A DNA stretch of 64,000 bases from contig NZ_JAPEPZ010000001.1 of assembly GCF_026339875.1 (NCBI RefSeq), forward strand, positions 8,060,001 through 8,124,000. The letters are read 5' to 3'. The notes below the pieces were generated by a model that ran no database searches, was not told the origin of the DNA, and saw only the letters and a program-made list of their open reading frames with translations. Shown piece by piece: positions 36,188 through 44,248 of the stretch. The first letter of the stretch is position 1; the number at the start of each line of letters is the position of its first letter. The stretch comes from Streptomyces sp. NBC_01571. Lineage in GTDB: Bacteria; Actinomycetota; Actinomycetes; Streptomycetales; Streptomycetaceae. The translations under genes and the position numbers were made by a program.

Positions 36188-36534
36188 TCAGCGATGGCCC
36201 AGCACATTGACCACCCGTCCATCGGGGTCGCGAACGAAGAACCGCCGCACGCCCCACTCCTCGTCCTGCAAGGGATGGATGATCTCCGCACCGCTCTCCC
36301 GCATGACCGCATGAGCCGCGTCCACGTCGTCCACCTCGACGCTCATGTCGGGAACGACAGGTGCGGTCTTGTCGCCGGTCATGACGCTGACCTGCGCCGC
36401 CGGACCGGACGGCGAGGCGAGCGTCATGATCCAGCCGTGGTCATGACCTCCTGGAGGCCCAGCAGGCCATAGAACTCCCGGCTCTCCTGCGGGGTCTTCG
36501 ACCGGATGCCGGGCGCGACTCGGCGAACGGCCAT
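36188..36534 (-). pseudogene. VOC-family protein gene with a frameshift
   Basis: The N-terminal frame (start ATG at 36534) reads MAVRRVAPGIRSKTPQESRE then FYGLLGLQEVM. It breaks near 36438–36444, and a second frame continues with HGWIMTLASPSG through VRRFFVRDPDGRVVNVLGH to the stop at 36188. Together they make a full VOC protein of about 115 residues. One missing base explains the break: ATG-A-C-CAC would be in frame if one base were added. It is either a recent pseudogene or a sequencing error. Confidence 0.75.
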
Positions 36535-36622
36535 CGATGACTCCGAACGAGAACGACCCTGTCTTTGCGTCTCCCCAGGAGTACTACGCCACGTCCACCG
36601 CCGCAGGCGCCTTCGATACGCC

Positions 36623-37519
36623 CTAGTACGCCAGTGACTCGCCCAGCAGGCGCAGCAGATCGCCGGTGGCGTCCAGCGCGCCGAGCGCGGACAGGGCGGC
36701 GAGTGCCAGCACGGCCACGCCGATGGACCACAGGTTGGGAGGCGGAGCCGTCTGCAGTGCGGCGATCCGGCGGGTGACGGCGTGTTCGGAGAAGTTCAGG
36801 GCGCAGCCCGGCCGGGCCCGCTGGGACACGAGGGCGGCTCGGGCGAGGGCGCGCGCGGTGGTATGCCGGTCGCCGACACTGCGCGCGGCTTCCTCGTCGG
36901 CCCAGCGCTCCACGAGGAAGGTGACGGTGATGCGCACCGGCTCCAGCACCGGGTTGGCCGCGGCGGCCAGTGTCACGGCGGTCGACAGCATCGAGTGCCG
37001 GTGGGCGAGATGGGCGCGCTCGTGGGCCAGCAGGACCCGCCGCTCCGCCGGTTCCAGCGCGCCGAGCATGGCGGACGTGACCAGGATCCGGCCCGGCGTC
37101 CCCGGGATCGCGAAGGCCCGGGGGGTCGAGGACGCGGCGACGACGAGTTCGCTGTCCGGGGGGTGTCCCTCGCACAGCCGTTCAAGGACGCGGCGGGTCG
37201 CCCAGTGGGCGCGCAGGGTCCGTACGAGCCGGAAGGCGATCAGCCAGAGGAGGGTGATCGCGGCGACGGCGATCGCCACCGGCACCGGTTCGGGCAGGCG
37301 CCGGCCCGTCTCGCCGGTCTCGGTGGCCACGAGCGGCGCCTCGTCGACGAGGGTGGCGGCGAGCAGGAGCAGCGCCCAGGTGGAGGCGGCAGCCGTCAGT
37401 ACGGCCGCGACGGTGAGGACGCGGGCGGCCGGCGCGGGGGAGATCCGCCGGCCCACCTGTGCCGCGGCGGCCGTCAGCAGCAGCGGCAGGAAAAGGGGGA
37501 TGTAGACGTTGATTCTCAC
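36623..37519 (-). CDS. M56-family (BlaR1-like) membrane metallopeptidase
   Basis: The 298-residue protein has three N-terminal membrane helices and a zinc motif HERAH in LLAHERAHLAHRHSM, followed by the downstream glutamate in ERWADEEAARSVGD, and a C-terminal helix near residue 270. There is no penicillin-sensor domain, so it is the short M56 type. Its GTG overlaps the stop of the BlaI-type gene (GTGA). The pair forms a repressor/protease module, in which the protease is thought to relieve repression. Confidence 0.9.
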   Translation of the reverse strand: MRINVYIPLFLPLLLTAAAAQVGRRISPAPAARVLTVAAVLTAAASTWALLLLAATLVDEAPLVATETGETGRRLPEPVPVAIAVAAITLLWLIAFRLVRTLRAHWATRRVLERLCEGHPPDSELVVAASSTPRAFAIPGTPGRILVTSAMLGALEPAERRVLLAHERAHLAHRHSMLSTAVTLAAAANPVLEPVRITVTFLVERWADEEAARSVGDRHTTARALARAALVSQRARPGCALNFSEHAVTRRIAALQTAPPPNLWSIGVAVLALAALSALGALDATGDLLRLLGESLAY

Positions 37520-37899
37520 GGTCCGCTCCCCCCGAGGAGGTCGCGCAGGGCTTCTTCCTCCCGGGGGCTCAGCCCGGTGACGAACTGCTGGAGGGCCGCG
37601 ATCGGGTCCGGCCCGCGGTCCAGTGCCTCGTGCATGGCCTCGGCGGTGAGTTCGGCCGCGTTCTTGGCGGGCCGGTACGCGCCGCGCCGGCCGTCGACGT
37701 CCCGCAGCACCAGACCTTTGTCGTACAGGCGCTTGAGGATGGTGTGCACGGTGTTGTAGGCGAGACCACCGCCGATCTCACTCTGTATCTCGGCGGGGGT
37801 GAGGGCTTCGTCGGTGGCCCAGAGGGCGGCGAGGACCTCGCTCTCCAACGCGCCGGCGCTGCGCCGTTCCGCCCTCCCGTGGGGGCCTGTGCCAGCCAT
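37516..37899 (-). CDS. BlaI/MecI/CopY-type repressor
   Basis: The 127-residue protein has the Penicillinase_R winged helix: SEVLAALWATDEALTPAEIQ, then LAYNTVHTILKRLYDKGLVLR and the wing RRGAYRPAKNAAEL. The ATG at 37899 has AAGGTGG upstream; an in-frame GTG at 37908 is the alternative. It precedes the M56 gene with overlapping stop and start. Two identical dyads (CCCTAC-N5-GTAGGG) lie about 115–155 bp upstream and are the likely operator. Confidence 0.92.
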   Translation of the reverse strand: MAGTGPHGRAERRSAGALESEVLAALWATDEALTPAEIQSEIGGGLAYNTVHTILKRLYDKGLVLRDVDGRRGAYRPAKNAAELTAEAMHEALDRGPDPIAALQQFVTGLSPREEEALRDLLGGSGP

Positions 37900-38012
37900 G
37901 TTCGCCACCTTACAGCGCGTAGTGGTGCGGACGGTGGTGAGGACCGACGGAGAGCGCCCCCACCCGTTTCACTCCGATCCGACCCATTTTTCCTGCGACT
38001 TCGACCTCGGCG

Positions 38013-38053
38013 CCCTACGTCTTGTAGGGTGTATAACCCTACGCTTTGTAGGG
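38013..38053. promoter_or_regulatory. Twin BlaI-type operators
   Basis: CCCTAC-N5-GTAGGG occurs exactly twice, at 38013–38029 and 38037–38053, with centres 24 bp apart and arms identical. This is the expected dyad form for BlaI-family repressors. It can serve the blaI–M56 operon (minus) and the flippase-like gene (plus). Confidence 0.75.
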
Positions 38054-38066
38054 TGAAAGGTGGACG

Positions 38067-38249
38067 ATGGTCAAGACCGTGAACCCGCCGCTCGCCGGCG
38101 CCGCACCCGTCGTGCGGGCCGGACAGCGGATGCCGGTCGAGGTGCCCACCGCGCCGGGCGGCCATTCATCCGCGTACGCCCGTACGGGGCGACCGCACAC
38201 AGCCGGCCGCCGGCGCGTACGCCTCGCCCCCGCCGTCCAGGGAGGCTGA
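38067..38249 (+). CDS. Possible small leader protein, 60 codons
   Basis: The frame begins ATG at 38067 after AAAGGTGGA, an adequate ribosome site, 14 bp past the second BlaI dyad, and stops five bases before the next gene's ATG. The sequence MVKTVNPPLAGAAPVVRAGQ and onward is Pro/Arg/Gly-rich and not recognised. It may be a translated leader or chance. Confidence 0.3.
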   Translation: MVKTVNPPLAGAAPVVRAGQRMPVEVPTAPGGHSSAYARTGRPHTAGRRRVRLAPAVQGG

Positions 38250-38254
38250 GCGGC

Positions 38255-39196
38255 ATGGCGTCGTCCCTCCCGCCCGGCACCACCACGACACCCCTGAACA
38301 GGCGGGCCCTCCTGCACGCCGCGCTGACGCTCGCCGTCCTGGCCGGCGCCGCTTATCTCGCGCGGCACCACTGGCCGGTGATCGAGACCGGGACCGACCG
38401 GCTGGCCGTCGCCGACCACGGCTGGCTGTTCGTCGCGGCCGTCGCCACCGGAGGGACGTGGGTGTGCTCGGCCCTCGCACAGCAGGGCGCGGTGACCCGG
38501 CCCCTGCCCGCCGGACGGCTGGTCGCCGCGCAGTTCGCCGCGTCCGCGGCCAACCACGTGCTGCCCGCCGGCCTCGGGGCGGGCGCGGTCAACCTGCGCT
38601 TCCTGACCCGGTGCGGACTGCCGGTCGCCCGGTCGGCGACCGCGCTCGGGGTGAAGGCCACCGCCGGAGCCGTCGCGCGCGCCTTCCTGATCGCCGTCCT
38701 CGCGTCGGCCTGCCCCGGTGTACTGCGTCTGCCGGACCTCCCCGTGACCGCCGTCGCGGTCTCGGGCGTGGTGGCCGCGACCGCCGTCCTGCTCCTGCGG
38801 GGACCGGCGCGGCGCGCGGTGCGGGCCGTCCTGGCGGACGTGCGCGCCGTGCACGAGATCCCAGCGCGCGCGGCCGCGTTGTGGGGTGGCTCGCTGGCCT
38901 TCGCGGCGCTGCACGCCACCGTGGTCGTCGCGGTCGCCCAGGCCCTCGAACTCCCGGTGCCACCGGCCCGGGTGGCGCTGGCCTACCTCGCCGCGAGCAG
39001 CGCCGCCGTGCTGCTGCCCACCCCCGGCGGAATCGGCTCGCTGGACGCGGCCCTCGCCCTGGCCCTCACCCTGACCGGAGCGCCGGGCGGCGCGGCGGCG
39101 TCCGCGGTCCTCGGCTACCGGCTCCTGACGGTGTGGCTGCCACTGGTGCCGGGCCTGGTCGTGCTGGCGGTACTGGCGCGTCGCCGGGTGCTCTGA
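38255..39196 (+). CDS. YbhN/LPG-synthase-TM-like flippase-domain membrane protein
   Basis: The 313-residue protein has about eight hydrophobic helices and the segments FAASAANHVLPAGLGAGAVNLRF and LLPTPGGIGSLDAALALAL. These are hallmarks of the lysylphosphatidylglycerol-synthetase transmembrane (YbhN, UPF0104) superfamily, often implicated in lipid or lipid-linked substrate flipping. GGGAGG lies upstream of the ATG at 38255. The location beside a BlaI operator suggests control by envelope or antibiotic stress, which is an inference. Confidence 0.87.
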   Translation: MASSLPPGTTTTPLNRRALLHAALTLAVLAGAAYLARHHWPVIETGTDRLAVADHGWLFVAAVATGGTWVCSALAQQGAVTRPLPAGRLVAAQFAASAANHVLPAGLGAGAVNLRFLTRCGLPVARSATALGVKATAGAVARAFLIAVLASACPGVLRLPDLPVTAVAVSGVVAATAVLLLRGPARRAVRAVLADVRAVHEIPARAAALWGGSLAFAALHATVVVAVAQALELPVPPARVALAYLAASSAAVLLPTPGGIGSLDAALALALTLTGAPGGAAASAVLGYRLLTVWLPLVPGLVVLAVLARRRVL

Positions 39197-39330
39197 ACGA
39201 ACGGGGCCGCTGTCGGCCGGCCGGGGTTCGAGAAGCCGGCCGTGCCGCCACCGGGTCGTGGGCCGCGGACTCCGGGAGGGCGCGAACCGGCGCGGGGCGG
39301 CCGGAGCGCGGCGGGGTGGTGCGGGGCGGA

Positions 39331-39390
39331 GCCGGGTGGCGCGACGCGATGCGGGGCGGAGGCGGGTGGCGCGACGCGATGCGGGGCGGA
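39331..39390. repeat. 30-bp tandem repeat (two full units plus decayed flanks)
   Basis: Units at 39331–39360 and 39361–39390 differ at one base (second position). Degenerate partial copies flank them. The intergenic location is just upstream of the COG4705 gene. Confidence 0.75.
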
Positions 39391-39429
39391 GCCGGGTGGT
39401 GCGGGGCGGTGCGGCGGGCCGCCGCGTGG

Positions 39430-39447
39430 TCAGGATGTGTTCAGGAT
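39430..39447 (+). promoter_or_regulatory. 11-bp-spaced direct repeat upstream of the COG4705 gene
   Basis: TCAGGAT occurs at 39430–39436 and again at 39441–39447, exactly one helical turn apart, the usual geometry of OmpR/PhoB-family response-regulator sites. It is 23 bp before the start codon. Confidence 0.5.
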
Positions 39448-39469
39448 CCCGCTGGCAGGGTCGGGCCCC

Positions 39470-40306
39470 ATGACTGAGACTTCCGAGACGACCGGGGCGT
39501 ACGCGCACACCGGTGCCGCCCCCGGCCACCGCCTGCGCTGGAACAAGGTTCCCGAGGTCACCGCGTACTTCTGGATCATCAAGGTGCTCTGCACCACGGT
39601 CGGCGAGACCGCGGCGGACCTCCTGAACGAGAAACTGGGCATGGGCCTGACCGGCGTGTCGCTGCTGATGAGCGCGCTGCTGGCGGCGGTGCTCGTCGTC
39701 CAGTTCCGGACCAAGGCCTACCACCCCGGCGTCTACTGGCTCGCGGTGGCCCTCATCAGCGTCGTCGGCACCCTGATCAGCGACAACCTGACTGACAACC
39801 TGGGCGTACCGCTGACCACCAGCACCGCCGTGTTCTCCGTCGCCCTCGCGATCGTCTTCGCCGTCTGGTACCGCCGCGAGCGCACGCTGTCCATCCACAG
39901 CATCGACACCGTGTCCCGCGAGGCCTACTACTGGCTGGCCGTCCTGTTCACCTTCGCGCTGGGCACCGCGGCCGGTGACCTGGTCGCCGAGAGGATGGCC
40001 CTCGGATACTGGGTCTCCGCCGTCCTGTTCGGCCTCGCCATCGCCGCCGTGGCCGTCGCCCGCTTCGCGCTCGGTCTGAACGCCGTCCTGGCCTTCTGGA
40101 TCGCCTACGTCCTGACCCGGCCGCTCGGCGCCTCGATCGGTGACTACCTCTCGCAGCCCACCGGCGACGGCGGCCTGGGCTTCGGCACCGTGATCACGAG
40201 CGTGCTGTTCCTGGCCGTCATCCTGGCCCTGGTGGTGTACCTCGCGACGACGCGCAAGGACGTCGTCGCCGAGCCCGAGCGAGCGCTCGGCCCGCGGGAG
40301 GGCTGA
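39470..40306 (+). CDS. COG4705-type integral membrane protein
   Basis: The 278-residue protein has about eight hydrophobic helices arranged as two similar halves. Each contains a GE/GTAA-D-like polar helix motif (VGETAADLLNE and LGTAAGDLVAERM). This matches COG4705 membrane proteins of unknown function, common near two-component systems in actinobacteria. It is convergent with the kinase–regulator pair at 40592–42615. The direct repeat at 39430–39447 may be a binding site for that regulator. Confidence 0.82.
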   Translation: MTETSETTGAYAHTGAAPGHRLRWNKVPEVTAYFWIIKVLCTTVGETAADLLNEKLGMGLTGVSLLMSALLAAVLVVQFRTKAYHPGVYWLAVALISVVGTLISDNLTDNLGVPLTTSTAVFSVALAIVFAVWYRRERTLSIHSIDTVSREAYYWLAVLFTFALGTAAGDLVAERMALGYWVSAVLFGLAIAAVAVARFALGLNAVLAFWIAYVLTRPLGASIGDYLSQPTGDGGLGFGTVITSVLFLAVILALVVYLATTRKDVVAEPERALGPREG

Positions 40307-40479
40307 CCCGCTCGGCCCGCGCGAAAGCTGAACCGCGCAGCCCGCGCGAGGGCCGACGCTGCGTGTGGGTGCGGGGAAGGCGGCCGACGGGCTCGCGGGA
40401 GAGCCGAGTGCTCGGCCCGTCGTGAGGCGATCGTTCTGCGTCGGGAAGGCCCGGCCCGCGTGCGGGGAAGGCGACCGAT

Positions 40480-40569
40480 CGGCCCGCGGGAGAACCGGGA
40501 CCGGGTGCTCGGCCCGCGGGAGAACCGGGACCGGGTGCTCGGCCCGCGGGAGAACCGGGACCGGGTGCT
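40480..40569. repeat. Three tandem 30-bp repeats in the intergenic region
   Basis: Three identical copies of a 30-base unit beginning CGGCCCGCGGGAGAACC occupy 40480–40509, 40510–40539 and 40540–40569. Decayed relatives (GGCCCGCGNGA) extend back to about 40310. They lie between the convergent COG4705 and kinase genes. Confidence 0.9.
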
Positions 40570-40591
40570 CGGCCCGCCGCAAGGCGCCCGC

Positions 40592-41956
40592 TCAGCCCGC
40601 GGGCAGGCTGACCACGAACGCCGCGCCGGGGGTGTGCCGCGGATCGTGGTGCACCTCCCCGCCGGCGGACCGGGCCAGACGTCGCGCGAGCGGCAGTCCC
40701 AGGCCCGCTCCGCCGTGTCCGTCCCCCGGATCGCCCCGACGGCCGGGCTGGAACAACTGCGCCTCGAACGACGGCGGTACGCCGGGACCGTCGTCGGTGA
40801 CCTCGACGCGTACGCCGCCGGGCTCCCCCTGGGCCAGGATCCCGACCCTGGTGCGTGCGTGCCGCAACGCGTTGTCGAGCAGGGGGCTGACGATCCGCTC
40901 CAGGAGGGCGTCCGGCGCCCCGGCCGTCAGCCCGGCGTCCGGAACGGTGACGACGACCTCCACCCGCCCGCGCGCACTGCCGAGGCGGTCCACCAGGCGT
41001 CCGAGCACGGGCCCCACAGTGGCCGTACCGGGCGCCGTGGACGCGCTGTCGCGGGCCTCGTCGAGCAGGGTGTCGCAGATCGTGCGCATCGACAGGGCCG
41101 CGTCGGCGATGGCCGCGTGGACGGCCAGGGTGTCCTCGGCGGCGCGCGGACGGGCCTGCCACCAGTCGAGCTCGGCGACGATACGGGCGAGCGGATTGCG
41201 CAGCTCGTGCGACAGCTCCCGGGTGAGCTGACGCTCGTGGCGCAGCAGTGCCCGGATGCGGTCGAGGAGCGCGTCCAGCGAACCGCCCAGCCGGGCCAGT
41301 TCGGTGGGGCGGGCCACGCCGCCGAAACGTTCCTCGGAGGTGATGGCGCTCCACTGGGTGGCCTGCTCCGTCATCGTGCGTACGGGACGCAGCGCGCGTC
41401 CCACCGCCAGCCGGGTCAGCCCGTAGGTGCAGACGAGCATGGCTGCGTCGAGGACGAGGGAGGCGAGCAGCAGGGTGTCGGCCGAGCCGCGGTAGGGGGA
41501 CAGGTCCAGCGCGGTGACGACGGCCGTGCCGTCCCTGCCGCCGGGCACCGGCTGTGAGCACAGCCGGACGGCGTGGTGACCGGGGGCGGTCACGCAGTGC
41601 CGGCCGCCGCGCCCCGCGAGGCGGCCGGCGGCACGGGTCAGGGGGCCGGTGCCGGTGGCGGACGGAGGCTTTTCGAGCAGCCTGCCGCCCGCGTAGATCC
41701 AGACGTTCGTGTCGAGGAGCTCCTCGCCCGGGGTCTCCAGGACCCGCACCCGCGAGGCGCTGGTGTCGACGGTCGCCGCGACGGCGGCGGCGCGGGTGCG
41801 CAGTTCGTCGTCCGCCTGGTGCTGGAGGTGATGTCGTACGACCGTGTTGAACGCGACGGTGAGGATCACCATGAGGAGCGTCGCGGTGGTGAGCGCGACC
41901 AGCGAGAGCCGGCCGCGCAGGGTGCGCGGCCACCACCGGGCTGCGAAGGCCCTCAT
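40592..41956 (-). CDS. Sensor histidine kinase
   Basis: The 454-residue protein has a first membrane helix (residues 17–38), an extracytoplasmic sensor of about 120 residues with two cysteines, a second helix near 160–180, a HAMP domain, the HisKA motif ELSHELRNPLARIVAEL, and ATPase motifs LLDNALRHARTRV, DDGPGVPPSF and GAGLGLPLARRL. Its start overlaps the response regulator's stop. It probably senses cell-envelope conditions, as judged by neighbours. Confidence 0.93.
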   Translation of the reverse strand: MRAFAARWWPRTLRGRLSLVALTTATLLMVILTVAFNTVVRHHLQHQADDELRTRAAAVAATVDTSASRVRVLETPGEELLDTNVWIYAGGRLLEKPPSATGTGPLTRAAGRLAGRGGRHCVTAPGHHAVRLCSQPVPGGRDGTAVVTALDLSPYRGSADTLLLASLVLDAAMLVCTYGLTRLAVGRALRPVRTMTEQATQWSAITSEERFGGVARPTELARLGGSLDALLDRIRALLRHERQLTRELSHELRNPLARIVAELDWWQARPRAAEDTLAVHAAIADAALSMRTICDTLLDEARDSASTAPGTATVGPVLGRLVDRLGSARGRVEVVVTVPDAGLTAGAPDALLERIVSPLLDNALRHARTRVGILAQGEPGGVRVEVTDDGPGVPPSFEAQLFQPGRRGDPGDGHGGAGLGLPLARRLARSAGGEVHHDPRHTPGAAFVVSLPAG

Positions 41957-42615
41957 GACAGGCGGTGGCCGATGCCGCGCGCGGTGGTGACGGTCAGCGT
42001 GCTGCCGCCGTCCCGGAGCTTGCGGCGCAACCGGGTCAGATACTGGTCCAGGGTGTTGTCACTGACCTGGGCGCCCTCGGGCCAGGCCGCCCTGATCAGC
42101 TCCCGCCGGCGCACGATGTCCCCGGAGCCCGCCATCAGCGCCGCCAGCAGCCGGAACTCGGTCGGGGTGAGGGCGACCCGGTTGCCCCGCACGGTGAGGC
42201 CGTGCCCGACCGGGTCCAGGACGACGTCACCGGTCGTGGCGGACGGGAGCGAACCGCCGCGTCTGAGCGCCGCTCGCAGCCGGGCGGCCAGCTCCGTCGG
42301 ATGGAACGGCTTGGGCAGATAGTCGTCGCCACCGGCCGCGAAGCCCGCCAGCCGGTCTGTCAGGTGATGGTGGGCCGTCAGGAAGATCACGGGCGAGAGA
42401 AAGCCGTTCGCCCGAAGCGCCTGGCACACGTCCCGCCCGTCCGCGTCGGGCAGCCCGACGTCGAGCACGGCCGCGCCGACCCCGGCCCCCGCCAGCCGCA
42501 GCGCGGTCGCGCCGTCCGGGGCGGGCAGGGTGTCGAAGCCCTCGTCGTGCAAGCCGCGCAGCAGGACGTCCCGCAGGGCGTGATCGTCCTCGACGACCAG
42601 GATCGTGTGGCGCAT
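41953..42615 (-). CDS. OmpR-family response regulator
   Basis: The 220-residue protein has the receiver motifs VVEDDHALRD, the phospho-acceptor Asp in VLDVGLPDADG and the Lys in DDYLPKPFHPTEL, then a winged-helix domain (LTPTEFRLLAALM … NTLDQYLTRLRRKL … TARGIGHRL). It is co-transcribed with the sensor kinase with a four-base overlap. The direct repeat in front of the convergent COG4705 gene is a candidate target. Confidence 0.95.
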   Translation of the reverse strand: MRHTILVVEDDHALRDVLLRGLHDEGFDTLPAPDGATALRLAGAGVGAAVLDVGLPDADGRDVCQALRANGFLSPVIFLTAHHHLTDRLAGFAAGGDDYLPKPFHPTELAARLRAALRRGGSLPSATTGDVVLDPVGHGLTVRGNRVALTPTEFRLLAALMAGSGDIVRRRELIRAAWPEGAQVSDNTLDQYLTRLRRKLRDGGSTLTVTTARGIGHRLS

Positions 42616-42784
42616 GGTCCTCCTCCAGCCGTTTCCGTACTGCCGGCCCTGCCGGCCCTGCTGGCCCTGCCGGTTCCGTTCCCGTACGGCGTCACGGTGT
42701 CACGGCCTCACGGCGGTGCGGCGATGCACGGGTGTCCGGCGGGGTTACGCCGGTGCCGGTGCCGGTCCCGTCCGTCCGACAGTG

Positions 42785-43390
42785 CTACGCCGGGGCCAGC
42801 AGCGGTCGGAGCCGGGATCGCGTCAGCCGGCTCGCCAGCGGGTCGGAGACCCTGCCGAGGGACGTCGTCAGCGCCCTCGCGATCAGCGTGCCGACCAGGA
42901 GGCCGGCCGCCACGTCGTGCGGGTAGTGGGCGCCCACCCAGACCCGGGCTACGGCCATGGCGCACGCTGCCACCAGGGCGACGGTGCCGAGCCGGCGGGA
43001 GACGCAGAGCAGGGCGACCGCGGCCGCGGCGGCGATGACGGCGTGATTGCTGGGGAACGACCAGTCGCCCGGCGCCGGACACGCCTCCAGCGTCCTCACC
43101 CGCAGGCTCCGACAGGGCCGGTCCTCGCGGACGAGCAGCTTGAACACCGAGTTCACCCCGTACGCCACCACGACGATCGCCGGCACCATGAGCGCGATCA
43201 CCGCGGCCCCGGCGCTGTGGTGCCGCGCCTGCCACCAGCCCACGAGCATGAGGACGGCGAAGACCGCGAGACCGTACGTCGACCAGGCCCGCACCAGTGT
43301 GTCCAGCCACGACGGTGCGTCCTGGGCGAGGCCCACGACGTAGGTGTAGGAGGAGCCGTCGATCGACGACCCGTCGAACGCGAGCGTCAT
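42785..43390 (-). CDS. PAP2-family membrane phosphatase
   Basis: The 201-residue protein has five or six helices and all three PAP2 signatures: KLLVREDRP, WSFPSNHA and RVWVGAHYPHDVAAG. Such enzymes dephosphorylate phosphatidic acid or undecaprenyl pyrophosphate at the outer membrane face. The start at 43390 overlaps the DedA stop (ATGA), so the two are coupled, which suggests a lipid-carrier recycling role. Confidence 0.93.
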   Translation of the reverse strand: MTLAFDGSSIDGSSYTYVVGLAQDAPSWLDTLVRAWSTYGLAVFAVLMLVGWWQARHHSAGAAVIALMVPAIVVVAYGVNSVFKLLVREDRPCRSLRVRTLEACPAPGDWSFPSNHAVIAAAAAVALLCVSRRLGTVALVAACAMAVARVWVGAHYPHDVAAGLLVGTLIARALTTSLGRVSDPLASRLTRSRLRPLLAPA

Positions 43391-44130
43391 CCCTGTGCGC
43401 CCCTCTCCGCGGCGGCGGCCCTGCGCGAGCGGCGGAGCTCGGCGGCCAGCGGGATCAGCGACACGACGACGATCACGGCGATGATCGGCAGGAGGTACCG
43501 GTCGACGTTCGGAATGGACGAGCCCAGCGCGTACCCGGCGAGGGTGAGGCCGAGGCTCCAGACCAGGCCGCCGACGATCTGCCACACGGTGAACGTGCGG
43601 ACGGGCACCTGGAGCGCGCCCGCCATCGGGTTCAGCACGGTACGCACCACCGGCACGAAGCGGGCCAGCACGATCGCCTTCGCGTGCCCGTACCGGTCCA
43701 GCAGCTCCTCCGCGCGCTCCGCTCCCGCGTGCAACCGGGGCGAGCCGCTGCGGGCCAGCAGGGCGCCGCCCGCCTTGCGCCCGATGAGATAGCCGCACTG
43801 GGCGCCGGCCAGCGCACCGACCGCGGCGGCGACCAGCAGCGCGGGCAGCGACAGCTTCAGACCGGCCTGGCCCGACCCCGTGCAGAGCAGGCCCGCCGTG
43901 AACAGCAGCGAGTCACCGGGCAGGAAGAAGCCGATCAGCAGGCCCGTCTCCGCGAACATCACCACGCCCACCCCCAGGACGCCGAAGGCGGCGAGCAGGG
44001 ACTGGGCGCTGAGCACATTCACCGCGAGCTCGGACCCGAACCGGGATCCGAGGTCCGCCCCGACCTGTGATCCGGCCTGTGATCCGAGATGTGTCGCGAG
44101 CTGTGATGCTGCGAACAAAGGTGCGGCCAT
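43387..44130 (-). CDS. DedA-family membrane protein
   Basis: The 247-residue protein contains the DedA/VTT core: GVVMFAETGLLIGFFLPGDSLLFTAG, then AGAQCGYLIGRKAGG, and RFVPVVRTVLNPMAG, with the conserved arginine used by lipid-carrier flippases. Several in-frame starts exist up to 44181; ATG at 44130 is preferred because GAGAGGG precedes it. It forms an operon with the PAP2 phosphatase and is divergent from a BlaI gene whose dyads lie between them. Confidence 0.9.
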   Translation of the reverse strand: MAAPLFAASQLATHLGSQAGSQVGADLGSRFGSELAVNVLSAQSLLAAFGVLGVGVVMFAETGLLIGFFLPGDSLLFTAGLLCTGSGQAGLKLSLPALLVAAAVGALAGAQCGYLIGRKAGGALLARSGSPRLHAGAERAEELLDRYGHAKAIVLARFVPVVRTVLNPMAGALQVPVRTFTVWQIVGGLVWSLGLTLAGYALGSSIPNVDRYLLPIIAVIVVVSLIPLAAELRRSRRAAAAERGAQG

Positions 44131-44189
44131 CGTCGCGAGCCCTCTCATACTGGACAGGGACGGGTGTGGTCGTGACGACACCCGACTGA

Positions 44190-44222
44190 CTACAATGTTG
44201 TAGACGGTCTACTGAACTGTAG
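44190..44222. promoter_or_regulatory. Twin BlaI-type operators of the second module
   Basis: CTAC-N6-GTAG occurs at 44190–44203 (CTACAATGTTGTAG) and 44209–44222 (CTACTGAACTGTAG), with centres 19 bp apart. They lie between the divergent DedA and blaI genes and differ in spacer length from the first module. Confidence 0.7.
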
Positions 44223-44248
44223 ACGATATCGGGGTGAGGATCGTTCCC

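Larger units (their letters stand above)
37900..38254. other. Divergent control region of the first BlaI module (355 bp)
   Basis: It contains the paired BlaI-type dyads at 38013–38053 and a possible 60-codon leader frame at 38067–38249. Nothing else is supported. Confidence 0.5.

Noticed and set aside
36054..36472. Plus-strand frames over the frameshifted VOC gene.
   Set aside because: They read through the complement of clear VOC strands and carry no ribosome site or motifs.
38039..40582. An 847-codon minus-strand frame across the flippase and COG4705 genes.
   Set aside because: It is Gly/Arg/Asp-rich antisense sequence; the plus-strand proteins have clear membrane helices and ribosome sites.
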